From the NCBI GenBank assembly GCA_016866215.1, contig VGNE01000035.1:1-40436 (forward strand): a stretch of 40,436 nt of DNA. The letters run 5' to 3'. Position numbers and translations under genes: made by a program. The notes beneath the pieces are model-generated. The model was not told the origin of the DNA and searched no databases. It saw nothing but the letters and a program-made list of their open reading frames with translations. Source of the DNA: Chloroflexota bacterium (GTDB lineage: Bacteria; Chloroflexota; Anaerolineae; Anaerolineales; Villigracilaceae). Each line of letters begins with the position of its first letter. The first letter of the stretch is position 1. This document shows positions 16,181-23,872 of the stretch, piece by piece.

Positions 16181-17188
16181 TTGGAGACCCAAAAACGTAC
16201 CCCGTGGCGGCGCTGGATTGTTCTAGTGTTGATGATCGCTGGTTTTATTCTGGGCGGGATTTTTGTCCCTGTTCAGCCTGAGATCGTGGTTGCCGCCGAA
16301 AAATTAATTGAAGAACCTATCGCTGAGAATTTCCTCGGCCTGGGTCCGTTGTATTTGGTGAATACGATGCCGACACTGGCTGTGACTCTTGTCCTGTTGA
16401 TGGTGATTGCGTTCTTTACCAATCGTTCTTTGATGAAGAGTCAAAATACCGACCTCGTGCCGCGCGGCATTGGCAATGTGATGGAAGGCATTCTTGAGGT
16501 ACTCTACAACCTTACCGAAGGTTCTGCGGGCACAAAGTGGGCGAGGGCGATCTTCCCCTGGTTTGCGACGATCATGATCTATGTGTTGTTTGCAAACCTG
16601 CTCAAGTTGATTCCTGGCTTTGAGTCCATTGGTGTTATGCATCATGTGGAGCCTGGTGAGGGACATGAAAAGGCGCTTCTGTTCGGTCACTGGTATACCC
16701 TGCTTCCCAACAAAGGCGAATATGTCATTGCGCCGTTCTTCCGCGGTATTTCCGTGGATTTGAACTTCACTGTTTCGCTCGCTATTATTGCAGTTGTAGC
16801 GATTCAAGTTGTCGGTTTCCGCGCACAGGGATTTGGTTATTTGAGCAAGTTCTTCAATACCCGTCGCATGTTCAAGGTGCCATTCTTTGGTGCGATGGAC
16901 TTTTTAGTCGGCTTGCTTGAACTGATCTCGGAAGTCTCAAAAATACTTTCGTTTGCCTTCCGTCTTTTCGGTAATATGTTTGCGGGAATCGTGCTGGTTG
17001 CCATTGTTGCAGGATTGTTGGGACGTATTTCCATTCTGCCCGCAATGATCATGATGTTTGAATTGTTCGTTGGCATCATTCAGGCGTTCGTGTTTGGTAT
17101 GTTGACCATGGTCTTTATGGCGCAAGCCACGCAAGGTCACGGCGGCGAAGAACACGCAGAAGCACACGCTGAAATTCACGAAATATAA
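16181..17188 (+). CDS. atpB: F0F1 ATP synthase subunit a
   Basis: Subunit a forms the stator half-channels through which protons reach the c-ring. The 335-residue protein carries the essential arginine R261 in SFAFRLFGNMFAG, and the conserved region PFFRGISVDLNFTVSLA at about 185-201. It is longer than E. coli subunit a (271), with an N-terminal extension and a His-rich C-terminal tail (HGGEEHAEAHAEIHEI). The start is TTG, supported by AGGAGG at 16170-16175 five bases upstream. A MITE-like repeat separates it from atpE. Confidence 0.94.
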   Translation: METQKRTPWRRWIVLVLMIAGFILGGIFVPVQPEIVVAAEKLIEEPIAENFLGLGPLYLVNTMPTLAVTLVLLMVIAFFTNRSLMKSQNTDLVPRGIGNVMEGILEVLYNLTEGSAGTKWARAIFPWFATIMIYVLFANLLKLIPGFESIGVMHHVEPGEGHEKALLFGHWYTLLPNKGEYVIAPFFRGISVDLNFTVSLAIIAVVAIQVVGFRAQGFGYLSKFFNTRRMFKVPFFGAMDFLVGLLELISEVSKILSFAFRLFGNMFAGIVLVAIVAGLLGRISILPAMIMMFELFVGIIQAFVFGMLTMVFMAQATQGHGGEEHAEAHAEIHEI

Positions 17189-17201
17189 TTAATTACTCAG
17201 C

Positions 17202-17329
17202 CGTCATTGCGAGGGCGTTCTTGCTCTCCCTGGCACCGCCCGCCAGGGCAGGTGTGCCCGAAGTAATCCCAGCAACGAGACGGAAAGTGCTTCGCCGCCA
17301 AAGTACAAAAGCGGCGGCTTGCAATGACG
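17202..17329. repeat. MITE-like element with CGTCATTGC/GCAATGACG ends, atpB-atpE gap
   Basis: A 9-bp terminal inverted repeat, CGTCATTGC (17202-17210) and GCAATGACG (17321-17329), bounds a GC-rich 128-bp segment. Similar GTCATTGCGAG-type elements are known as dispersed non-coding repeats in many bacterial genomes. It has no ORF of its own. Its position inside the operon means the Fo mRNA carries this structure between the a and c genes. Confidence 0.7.
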
Positions 17330-17359
17330 AAATTAGATAATCTTAAGGAGAATTGAAAC

Positions 17360-17599
17360 ATGGAAGGAAATATTTTAGATGCAATGCGCTACGTTGGCGC
17401 AGGTTTGGCAATGATCGGCGCCGCAGGCGCTGGTATTGGTATTGGTCTCAGCGTGCAGGGCGCGCTCACAGGGATGGCACGTAACCCTGATACCTATGGT
17501 AACTTGCTGACCAACATGATTTTGGGCATTGCGTTCTCTGAAGCGATCGCGATCTACTGTCTGGTTATCGCGTTCCTGATGCTCTTCAAAGTTGTATAA
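17360..17599 (+). CDS. atpE: F0F1 ATP synthase subunit c
   Basis: Subunit c forms the rotating membrane ring. The 79-residue hairpin has the glycine-rich first helix (GAAGAGIGIG), the polar loop ARNPD (R41, N42, P43), and the ion-binding carboxylate E61 in AFSEAIAIY of helix 2. The position that is Gln in sodium-binding c subunits is Ile here, and the Ser/Thr ligands next to the Glu are Ala and Ile, so proton coupling is inferred. AGGAG precedes the ATG. The MITE-like element upstream leaves enough room for an independent ribosome-binding site. Confidence 0.95.
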   Translation: MEGNILDAMRYVGAGLAMIGAAGAGIGIGLSVQGALTGMARNPDTYGNLLTNMILGIAFSEAIAIYCLVIAFLMLFKVV

Positions 17600-17618
17600 T
17601 TCATAGGAGCATAGAAAC

Positions 17619-18353
17619 ATGGAAGCTCTTGGTATTAGTCCCGGTTTTCTCATTGTTCAGATCATAGCGTTTATTATTGTCCTGTTGACATTGAACGCCT
17701 GGGTCTACAAACCCATGCTGGACATGATGGAAAATCGCAAAAATAAGATCGCGCAAGGTTTGGAAGATGCCCGTGTCGCAGCAGAAGCTCGTAAAGATGC
17801 TGAGAAGGAAGCCGCTAAAATTCTAGCCGCTGCGCAAGCCGAAGCAGGCAAAGTTGTCCGTGAGGCAACGGAGCGTGCCGCGTCCGCAGGGAAGGATGTG
17901 AAAGCTGCAGCCGAAGCAGAAGCCGCCAAGGCTCGCGAAGTTGCGATGGCTGAAGCCGAACTCGAACGCAATCGTATTCTCGGCGATTTGCGCGGTCAGG
18001 TGGCTGCTCTCGCGCTTGCCGCCGCAAACAAGCTTGTTGGCGAAGCGCTTGATGAAAAGAAGCAGCATATATTGATTGATGAATTCTTTTCCGGTGTTAA
18101 AGCCGGAAAGGTTGTTGTTCTCGATGATGCTGGTTTCAAGGGCGATTCCGCTGAAGTGACCAGCGCTTTACCGCTCACCGTTAATGAACAGGATACTGTA
18201 AGGAAGAGTGTTCTCGGGAAGGTTGGTGCAAAGGCTGTTGACTTTCGCGTGGACCCGTCCATTCTTGGTGGACTGGTAATCAAAGTTGGTGACAAGGTGC
18301 TTGATGGCTCTGTGGCCGGAAAACTTGAAGGACTTCGTCAGACTTTAAAGTAA
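17619..18353 (+). CDS. atpF: F0F1 ATP synthase subunit b fused to the delta C-terminal domain
   Basis: This 244-residue protein joins two stator parts. Residues 1-30 are the membrane helix of subunit b and 31-160 its long Ala/Glu/Lys coiled coil, ending in the usual b-type helix (VAALALAAANKLVGEALDE). Residues ~179-244 match the C-terminal domain of subunit delta: VTSALPL, then VDPSILGGLVIKVGD and KVLDGSV. The six-helix delta N-terminal domain, which normally binds the tops of the alpha subunits, is absent. No separate atpH is nearby. The reading frame is uninterrupted, so this looks like a true fusion. A strong terminator follows directly, and no atpA, G, D or C is present. Confidence 0.88.
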   Translation: MEALGISPGFLIVQIIAFIIVLLTLNAWVYKPMLDMMENRKNKIAQGLEDARVAAEARKDAEKEAAKILAAAQAEAGKVVREATERAASAGKDVKAAAEAEAAKAREVAMAEAELERNRILGDLRGQVAALALAAANKLVGEALDEKKQHILIDEFFSGVKAGKVVVLDDAGFKGDSAEVTSALPLTVNEQDTVRKSVLGKVGAKAVDFRVDPSILGGLVIKVGDKVLDGSVAGKLEGLRQTLK

Positions 18354-18384
18354 GCGTAATCACGACATTGGTCGTTTACAGGAA

Positions 18385-18416
18385 GGGTTTTGGTAAAATT
18401 ACCAAGACCCTTTTTT
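18385..18416 (+). terminator. Intrinsic terminator of the Fo operon
   Basis: GGGTTTTGGTAA (18385-18396) pairs with TTACCAAGACCC (18399-18410), with one T-G wobble, and is followed by six T. This is a strong rho-independent terminator and closes the operon before any F1 gene. Confidence 0.88.
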
Positions 18417-18452
18417 GTTTAAACCTTGATAAACGGAGATGAACAAAGATAC

Positions 18453-20087
18453 ATGATGCTAAAAAACTTGTTTGTTGACTTTCCATTTCCCCATCCTGAA
18501 AATATTCCCGATGTTGAGATCACGGGTATTGCCATTGATAGCCGTGCAGTGAAACCCGGCTATCTTTTTGTTGCCATGAAAGGCGGCAATATAGATGGGC
18601 ATGACTATATTCAGAAGGCGATTGACAATGGAGCCGTTGCGGTAATGGGGGATAGGGAATTTGATTTGGATCGGCTTTCCGTCCCATATATTAGACTTCA
18701 GAACCCGCGTCAGGCCCTGACCTGGTTATCGGCTGCGTTTTACAACTGGCCGGCCCGCAGACTGACAGTGATCGGCGTCACCGGCACGGATGGCAAGACC
18801 ACAACCAGTAATCTCATTTATAAAATATTGGTCGCCGCAGGCATCAAAGCTGGGATGATATCAACCGTCAATGCGGTCATCGGGGATGAGGTACTGGATA
18901 CGGGTTTCCACGTCACCACTCCAGACGCACATGATGTGCAGCGCTATCTCGCTAAGATGGTTGAGTCTGGTTTGACTCACGTTGTGCTCGAAACCACCTC
19001 CCACGCTTGGGCGCAATATCGCGTGGATGCCTGTGAGTTTGATGTGGGTGTGGTTACGAATATCACGCATGAACACATGGACGAACATGGCAATTATGAA
19101 AACTACCGCGCCGCGAAGGCAAGATTATTTTCCAGCCTGGAGTGGACAAAAGAGAAGCTGCACCCACAGGGGGCTGTGCCGGGCAATCCGCGATTGGGCG
19201 TGATCAATCGCGATGATCGTTCTTTTGAATACCTGAATGAATTTATTAAAACGAAAAAGCTGAACTATGGCATGCAAGAATCAGCCGATGTCCGTGCGGT
19301 GGACGTGAAATATAGTTCGTCAGGGATTGAGTTCACAGTCATATCGAATGATTTTCGTGTAGGCATTAAGAGTAGTTTGGTTGGTTCATACAACATCTTA
19401 AACTGCCTTGCCGCGCTGACGGCTGCTGTTTACGGCCTCGGTATTGACCCTGAGACCGCCGCGCGCGGCATCGCTTCATTGGATGGCATCCCTGGCCGCA
19501 TGGAAAGAATCGATCTGGGTCAGAACTTTATTGCCATAGTGGATTTTGCGCATACCCCCAATGCATTGAAAGTTGCCTTGGAAGCAGGGCGCGCCCTCAC
19601 CTCTAATCCCTCTCCCAAAGGGAGAGGGGCAGGGGTGAGGGAAAAAGGCAGGGTGATCTCAGTCTTCGGCTCTGCAGGCTTACGCGATAAAGAGAAACGC
19701 CGCATGATGGCCGAGACTTCAACTGCGTTAGCTGATCTATCCGTGTTCACTGCTGAAGACCCGCGCACTGAATCGCTCGATGGAATCCTTGAGGAGATGG
19801 CGGCAGGAGCACGGTCAAAGGGCGGACGCGAGGGGGAGACGTTCTGGCGGATTCCCGATCGAGGCGAGGCGATCAAATTTGCCCTGCGTCTCGCAAAGGA
19901 GGGGGATGTGGTACTGTCTTGCGGCAAGGGGCATGAACAATCCATGTGTTTTGGCAGGACAGAATATCCTTGGGATGACCGCACTGCAATGAAGGCGGCG
20001 CTTGCCGAGTTTTTAGGGCTCGATGGACCCAGGATGCCGTACCTGCCTTCGCAGGATAAGCAGGAAGAGGAATGGTTGAGGGGATAA
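18453..20087 (+). CDS. murE: UDP-N-acetylmuramyl-tripeptide synthetase (MurE-type ligase)
   Basis: MurE adds the third amino acid to UDP-MurNAc-L-Ala-D-Glu in the cytoplasm. The protein has the N-terminal UDP-binding part with IAIDSRAVKPGYLFVAMKG, the ATP site GVTGTDGKTTT at 108-118, the LETTSHAWAQYR and TNITHEHMDEHGNYENY blocks, and a C-terminal domain with AEDPRTE in place of the DNPR motif of meso-diaminopimelate enzymes. The substrate amino acid is therefore not certain. Residues ~381-397 are encoded by a 48-bp palindromic repeat inserted in frame (19594-19641). ATG 18453 is preferred to the TTG at 18426. The last ~25 residues are an unusual charged tail. Confidence 0.88.
   Translation: MMLKNLFVDFPFPHPENIPDVEITGIAIDSRAVKPGYLFVAMKGGNIDGHDYIQKAIDNGAVAVMGDREFDLDRLSVPYIRLQNPRQALTWLSAAFYNWPARRLTVIGVTGTDGKTTTSNLIYKILVAAGIKAGMISTVNAVIGDEVLDTGFHVTTPDAHDVQRYLAKMVESGLTHVVLETTSHAWAQYRVDACEFDVGVVTNITHEHMDEHGNYENYRAAKARLFSSLEWTKEKLHPQGAVPGNPRLGVINRDDRSFEYLNEFIKTKKLNYGMQESADVRAVDVKYSSSGIEFTVISNDFRVGIKSSLVGSYNILNCLAALTAAVYGLGIDPETAARGIASLDGIPGRMERIDLGQNFIAIVDFAHTPNALKVALEAGRALTSNPSPKGRGAGVREKGRVISVFGSAGLRDKEKRRMMAETSTALADLSVFTAEDPRTESLDGILEEMAAGARSKGGREGETFWRIPDRGEAIKFALRLAKEGDVVLSCGKGHEQSMCFGRTEYPWDDRTAMKAALAEFLGLDGPRMPYLPSQDKQEEEWLRG
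19594..19641. repeat. Dispersed GC-rich palindrome, copy 3, in frame inside murE
   Basis: The 48-bp segment runs from CCCTCACC to GGTGAGGG, with inner arms CCCTCTCCC and GGGAGAGGG around AAA. It is a close relative of the intergenic copies at 2518-2566 and 6522-6601. Its length is a multiple of three, and the frame reads through as TSNPSPKGRGAGVRE between the family stretches LEAGRA and GRVISVFGSAG. Confidence 0.85.
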
Positions 20088-20116
20088 AGAGCAGTAGAAT
20101 TGTTTGGGAGAATAAA

Positions 20117-20710
20117 ATGACAAATTGGGTTAAGCCGGTTACTTTGCAGGGAAAACATGTTCGTCTTGAGCCAATGACGGAAGCGCACATCCCTGGTTTG
20201 GCCGAAATTGGGATTGGGCAAAGCTTCTGGAATTATATGTTGTATGGTGATATTAAAACGGAAGAGGACATGCGGCAGTGGGTTTTGGATATTCTCAGCC
20301 GGGTCGAAAATGGGACGGACATGCCTTTCGTTGCGATTCATCTTGCTTCGGGACGCGTGGCAGGTGCGACCCGTTATTTAAATATCTTGCCTAAAGACCG
20401 CGGACTTGAAATTGGAGGCACATGGTATGGGCTGGACTTCCAGCGTACGCCTGTCAATACGGAATGTAAATACCTGCTGCTGACCCATGCCTTTGAGACG
20501 TTGAGATGCATCCGCGTACAGTTGAAGACGGACTTGCTGAACGAGCGTTCACAGAAAGCCATTGAGAGGATCGGAGCGATAAAGGAAGGCGTCCTGCGCA
20601 ATCATATGATCCTGCCTGATGGCCGGTATCGTGACTCTGTGTTTTACAGTATTTTGGATAAAGAGTGGGGAACGGTAAAAAAGAATTTGGAAGCGAAGCT
20701 GACGCGTTAA
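20117..20710 (+). CDS. GNAT-family N-acetyltransferase (RimJ/RimL-like)
   Basis: This soluble protein of about 197 residues has the RimJ/RimL-type layout: an N-terminal strand and helix (VTLQGKHVRLEPMTEAHIPGL), a central beta region (LEIGGTWYGLDFQ) and a late segment with RVQLKTDLLNERSQKAIERIGAIKEG, which is the conserved N-x-S/A-I-E-K/R-x-G-F/A region of this group. It probably transfers an acetyl group from acetyl-CoA to an amine such as an N-terminus or small molecule. GGGAG lies six bases before ATG 20117, which rules out the TTG at 20072 that overlaps murE. It may be co-transcribed with murE, 29 bases downstream. Confidence 0.85.
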   Translation: MTNWVKPVTLQGKHVRLEPMTEAHIPGLAEIGIGQSFWNYMLYGDIKTEEDMRQWVLDILSRVENGTDMPFVAIHLASGRVAGATRYLNILPKDRGLEIGGTWYGLDFQRTPVNTECKYLLLTHAFETLRCIRVQLKTDLLNERSQKAIERIGAIKEGVLRNHMILPDGRYRDSVFYSILDKEWGTVKKNLEAKLTR

Positions 20711-20724
20711 CTATTCAATTGCAA

Positions 20725-20838
20725 TTAATCCCACTTGTTTCCATACAAATCTAAAAATACGGCTATTCGGAGATGATCCATTTTGACGTTATGTCCGCCC
20801 ACGTTGATTGCTCGAAGGAATACGATGAATTTTGACAT
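20725..20838 (-). pseudogene. DUF1697-family protein, N-terminal remnant
   Basis: On the minus strand an ATG at 20838 opens a 37-residue frame: MSKFIVFLRAINVGGHNVKM followed by DHLR matches the start of DUF1697 proteins, which are normally about 180 residues. After DHLR the text departs from the family (IAVFLDLYGNKWD) and stops. The body of the gene is gone. Confidence 0.65.
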
Positions 20839-20860
20839 GGGTGGGATTATAGCATCCAAC

Positions 20861-20910
20861 AAAAAATCTCCGAGTTCTTTGCACAGCACCCTGTGGGCAA
20901 GAACTCGGAG
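20861..20910 (-). terminator. Hairpin with CTCCGAGTT stem and T-run on the minus strand
   Basis: CTCCGAGTTCTT (20868-20879) pairs perfectly with AAGAACTCGGAG (20899-20910). Read on the minus strand it is followed by ATTTTTT. It lies between the PIN-toxin remnant and the DUF1697 remnant. It shares its core stem with the pnp terminator at 21325-21361. Confidence 0.65.
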
Positions 20911-20947
20911 TTTGCTGTTTAAGCAGGCAAACAGATACCATTTGTTT

Positions 20948-21031
20948 TTACCCCACATCACAAAACAAATTTTTGAACATGGACACGGAGACGGCTGAAA
21001 TAAATACGTTGGTGTCAATGATGACCTTCAT
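20948..21031 (-). pseudogene. PIN-domain toxin (VapC-like), N-terminal remnant
   Basis: On the minus strand an ATG at 21031, one base after the antitoxin stop, opens MKVIIDTNVFISAV, the first strand of a PIN domain with its catalytic Asp (D6). The frame ends after 27 residues, against a normal length near 140. The other acidic residues of the active site are missing, so no nuclease can be made. Confidence 0.72.
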
Positions 21032-21032
21032 G

Positions 21033-21281
21033 TTAGTTCCCTGCGCGATAAGCCGCAATTTCTGCGGCGATTTCCTCTTCTGTGATCGTTTTTGCCTGCG
21101 GTAATGCCTGTGTGGTTTTGAATAGGGCTTTCAAACGGCGGATGCGCTTTTGGCGGTCAGTATCCACGCTTTTGACAAGCACGATCACCTCGGCTTTCGT
21201 GCCGGGCTTCAAATTCGTTGACTTGATCTCAATTCGTCCATCTGAGCGGACGGTTACTTTTTTTCGTAAGGCGGTAATCAT
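21033..21281 (-). CDS. Antitoxin of a broken VapBC-type pair
   Basis: This 82-residue protein begins with a small beta region (VTVRSDGRIEIKSTNLKPGTKAEVIVLV), similar to swapped-hairpin antitoxin folds, and ends in the acidic helix EEEIAAEIAAYRAGN found in antitoxins that precede PIN toxins. The toxin start follows at 21031 with the normal tight spacing but is truncated. The antitoxin frame itself seems intact. It may persist as an orphan regulator or as a relic. Confidence 0.72.
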   Translation of the reverse strand: MITALRKKVTVRSDGRIEIKSTNLKPGTKAEVIVLVKSVDTDRQKRIRRLKALFKTTQALPQAKTITEEEIAAEIAAYRAGN

Positions 21282-21324
21282 CTTGACACTCCTGTTTTAT
21301 TAACCGGCCTTTGATTATAGCACT

Positions 21325-21361
21325 CAAAAAAACTCCGAGTTTGCCAAAAACTCGGAGTTTT
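21325..21361 (-). terminator. Intrinsic terminator of the rpsO-pnp operon
   Basis: AAACTCCGAGTTT (21330-21342) pairs with AAACTCGGAGTTT (21348-21360) around a five-base loop. On the minus strand the stem ends in a run of seven T. It lies 42 bases after the pnp stop. Confidence 0.88.
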
Positions 21362-21402
21362 GTCCTATTGATTACTGCTCACTACTCACTTGTCATTGAT
21401 CA

Positions 21403-23661
21403 CTACCTTCGTCCCCCACGATCCCCGCCGCCGCTGCGCCCGCCGCTTCGGCCTCCATTGCGGTCGCCGCCGCGTCCACCGCCGCCGGGGCGAGGTCCGC
21501 TCTTGCGGGCATCTTTCTCCCGCGCTTCCTCAGCAGACCAGCCCTCCAGCACAGCCTGACGTGAAAGGCGGATCTTGCCTTGCGGGTCAATGTCTGTGAC
21601 CATCACGGTCAATTCATCACCCAATACGCAAACATCTTCAACGGTGTTCACTCGTTCACTTGCAAGTTGTGAGATGTGCACGAGTCCGTCCACGCCGGGG
21701 AGCAGGTTCACGAATGCGCCGAAGGCTTCAATGCGGACTACTTTGCCCGTGTAGATATTTCCAATTACCACAGCCTCGCTAAGCGATTCCACACGTTCCT
21801 GTGCGATCTTTGCGCCGACGCTGTCGGTGGATGCGATATAGACCGTACCATCTTCCTGAATATCAATCTTTGTGTTGGTTTCTTCCTGCAATGCGCGGAT
21901 GTTCTTACCGCCCGGTCCGATGAGAGCGCCGATCTTGTCGATCGGGATCTTCACAGTAATGATACGCGGCGCATGTGGTTTTAATTCCGCGCGGGGTGCG
22001 TCCAACGCCTCGAGCATCTTTTCCATAATGGACATGCGCGCAGTGTTCGCCTGCGCCAATGCTTCCTTCATCATTTGCGTGCTCAAACCGCTGATCTTGA
22101 TATCCATTTGCAAAGCGGTGATGCCAGCCGCCGTGCCCGCAACTTTGAAATCCATATCGCCGAGGTGGTCTTCGGTCCCTTGAATATCGGTCAAAATTTT
22201 ATAGCGGACAGCCTGCCCTGACCCGAAGGGTGTCGAAGGGTCGGTGATGAGTCCCATGGCCACACCGGATACGGGAGCCTTGATCGGCACGCCCGCGTCC
22301 ATCAATGCCAAAGTCGAGCCGCAGACTGAACCCATCGAGGTCGAGCCGTTGGATGACAACGCTTCGGATACAACGCGGATGGCGTACGGGAAGGATTCTT
22401 CGGCTGGGAGGACGGGTTCGAGCGCGCGCTCTGCCAACGCGCCATGACCGATCTCGCGCCTGCTCTGTCCGCGAAGCATTTTAACCTCGCCGGTGGAGAA
22501 AGGCGGGAAACTGTAGTGGTGCATATATCGTTTGTTTTTATCGGGGGACAAATTATCAAGTTCCTGCGCTTCACCCAATGTACCGAGTGTAGCAAAGGAT
22601 AGGACTTGCGTCTCGCCGCGTGTGAAAAGTCCAGTGCCATGCGCGCGAGGGGAGAGTCCCACTTCACACCAGATCGGGCGGATCTCAGTGGGTGTGCGGC
22701 CATCGGGACGTTTGCCCATGCTCAAAATTCTTTCGCGGACGATCTTGTGCTCGGCTTCGCTAAACGCGGATTTCACATCTTTTTGTGCAGGCGCGTTTGC
22801 GTCACCTTCGATGCATAATTCAGCGACGACTGCGGCTTCCAATTCGTCCATGCCGCCGTAGAATTCATTTTTGCTCAATGGCTTATCGAGCAATTCGTTC
22901 ATCTTTCCATTGACCGACTCGAATACTTTCTTTTGCAATTCTTCGTTGGCAGTGGTGATGGTCACTTCGCGCTTGGGCTTGCCAATTTCTGCCTGCATCT
23001 TGAGTTGCAAATCAATGATCGGCTGAATGGACTGATGTCCCAATTCGAGCGCGGCCACCATTACATCTTCGGGGATTTCGTTGGCGCCGCATTCCACCAT
23101 GAGGATCGCTTCCTTGGTGCCGGCAATTCTCAGGTCCAGATCAGAAGCGTCCATTTCTGCAAAAGTCGGGTTGAGCACGAACTCACCGTTCACGCGTCCA
23201 ACTCTCACTGCGCCGACAGGTCCAGACCAGGGGATATCCGAGATCATGATCGCGGCAGAAGCGGCGTTGATCGCGAGAATATCGAGGGGATTAACGCCAT
23301 CGGCTGAGAATGTGTACATGATGACCTGCACTTCATTCCGCATACCTTGCGCAAAAAGCGGGCGCAGGGGGCGGTCTGTCAGGCGCGCCACAAGAATGGA
23401 ATCTGTGGAGGCGCGGCCTTCCCGTCGGAAGAAGGAGCCGGGGATCTTGCCGCCAGCATACATGCGCTCTTCAAAATCAACTGAAAGCGGTAAAAAATCA
23501 ATGCCTTCACGCACGCCGCCCATAGTGGCCGCTGCGAATACGATGGAATCTTCAACGCCGAAGGTGACCGCGCCGCCAGCTTGAGCGGCCAATGTTCCGG
23601 TCTCAAAGGTGAAGGTGCGCGTGCCAACAACGGCTGAATAGCGTTTTAAATTGGGTTTCAT
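21403..23661 (-). CDS. pnp: Polyribonucleotide nucleotidyltransferase (PNPase)
   Basis: PNPase degrades RNA 3' to 5' with phosphate and can add nucleotides in reverse, as a ring-shaped trimer. The 752-residue protein contains two RNase PH-like halves (FERMYAGGKIPGSFFRREGR and, later, ATLGTLGEAQELD and FPPFSTGEV), a KH domain with KIGALIGPGGKNIR, and an S1 domain with TGKVVRIEAFGAFVNLLPGV and DGLVHISQL. It ends in a Gly/Arg-rich tail (about residues 719-752) that is likely disordered and RNA-binding. It follows rpsO on the minus strand with a 211-base spacer full of hairpins, and a strong terminator closes the operon. Confidence 0.97.
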   Translation of the reverse strand: MKPNLKRYSAVVGTRTFTFETGTLAAQAGGAVTFGVEDSIVFAAATMGGVREGIDFLPLSVDFEERMYAGGKIPGSFFRREGRASTDSILVARLTDRPLRPLFAQGMRNEVQVIMYTFSADGVNPLDILAINAASAAIMISDIPWSGPVGAVRVGRVNGEFVLNPTFAEMDASDLDLRIAGTKEAILMVECGANEIPEDVMVAALELGHQSIQPIIDLQLKMQAEIGKPKREVTITTANEELQKKVFESVNGKMNELLDKPLSKNEFYGGMDELEAAVVAELCIEGDANAPAQKDVKSAFSEAEHKIVRERILSMGKRPDGRTPTEIRPIWCEVGLSPRAHGTGLFTRGETQVLSFATLGTLGEAQELDNLSPDKNKRYMHHYSFPPFSTGEVKMLRGQSRREIGHGALAERALEPVLPAEESFPYAIRVVSEALSSNGSTSMGSVCGSTLALMDAGVPIKAPVSGVAMGLITDPSTPFGSGQAVRYKILTDIQGTEDHLGDMDFKVAGTAAGITALQMDIKISGLSTQMMKEALAQANTARMSIMEKMLEALDAPRAELKPHAPRIITVKIPIDKIGALIGPGGKNIRALQEETNTKIDIQEDGTVYIASTDSVGAKIAQERVESLSEAVVIGNIYTGKVVRIEAFGAFVNLLPGVDGLVHISQLASERVNTVEDVCVLGDELTVMVTDIDPQGKIRLSRQAVLEGWSAEEAREKDARKSGPRPGGGGRGGDRNGGRSGGRSGGGDRGGRR

Positions 23662-23682
23662 TTATTGTCTCCTGTTTTGTAG

Positions 23683-23856
23683 GGCGGAATGGTGTTCCGC
23701 CATAGGACGGGATGCCATCCCGTCTTACAATAATTTCCCGCCAGTGGGTTAGGGACTGAAGAGTGGGAATGACGCCCGGGCGTCATTCGCGCTATTCAAT
23801 TCCTGACTGCGGGTGCTATTTATGATAGTAGGGACACAACGGCGCTGTGTCCCTAC
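23683..23856. repeat. Cluster of four hairpins in the rpsO-pnp spacer
   Basis: Four separate inverted repeats lie in the spacer: GGCGGAA/TTCCGCC (23683-23701), GACGGGATG/CATCCCGTC (23706-23724), the perfect palindrome AATGACGCCCGGGCGTCATT (23768-23787), and GTAGGGACACA/TGTGTCCCTAC (23828-23856). None has a T-run, so they are more likely repeats or RNA-processing sites than terminators. In other bacteria this spacer is where pnp mRNA is cut for autoregulation. Confidence 0.7.
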
Positions 23857-23872
23857 TGGTGAACTAGAATAC

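Noticed and set aside
17705-18295. Minus-strand ORFs opposite the ATP synthase b-delta gene
   Set aside because: Long open frames opposite Ala-rich coiled-coil coding sequence are expected; no motif supports them.
21390-21599. Plus-strand ORFs rich in Pro and Arg opposite the end of pnp
   Set aside because: They are the complement of the Gly/Arg-rich PNPase tail, a codon-composition artefact.
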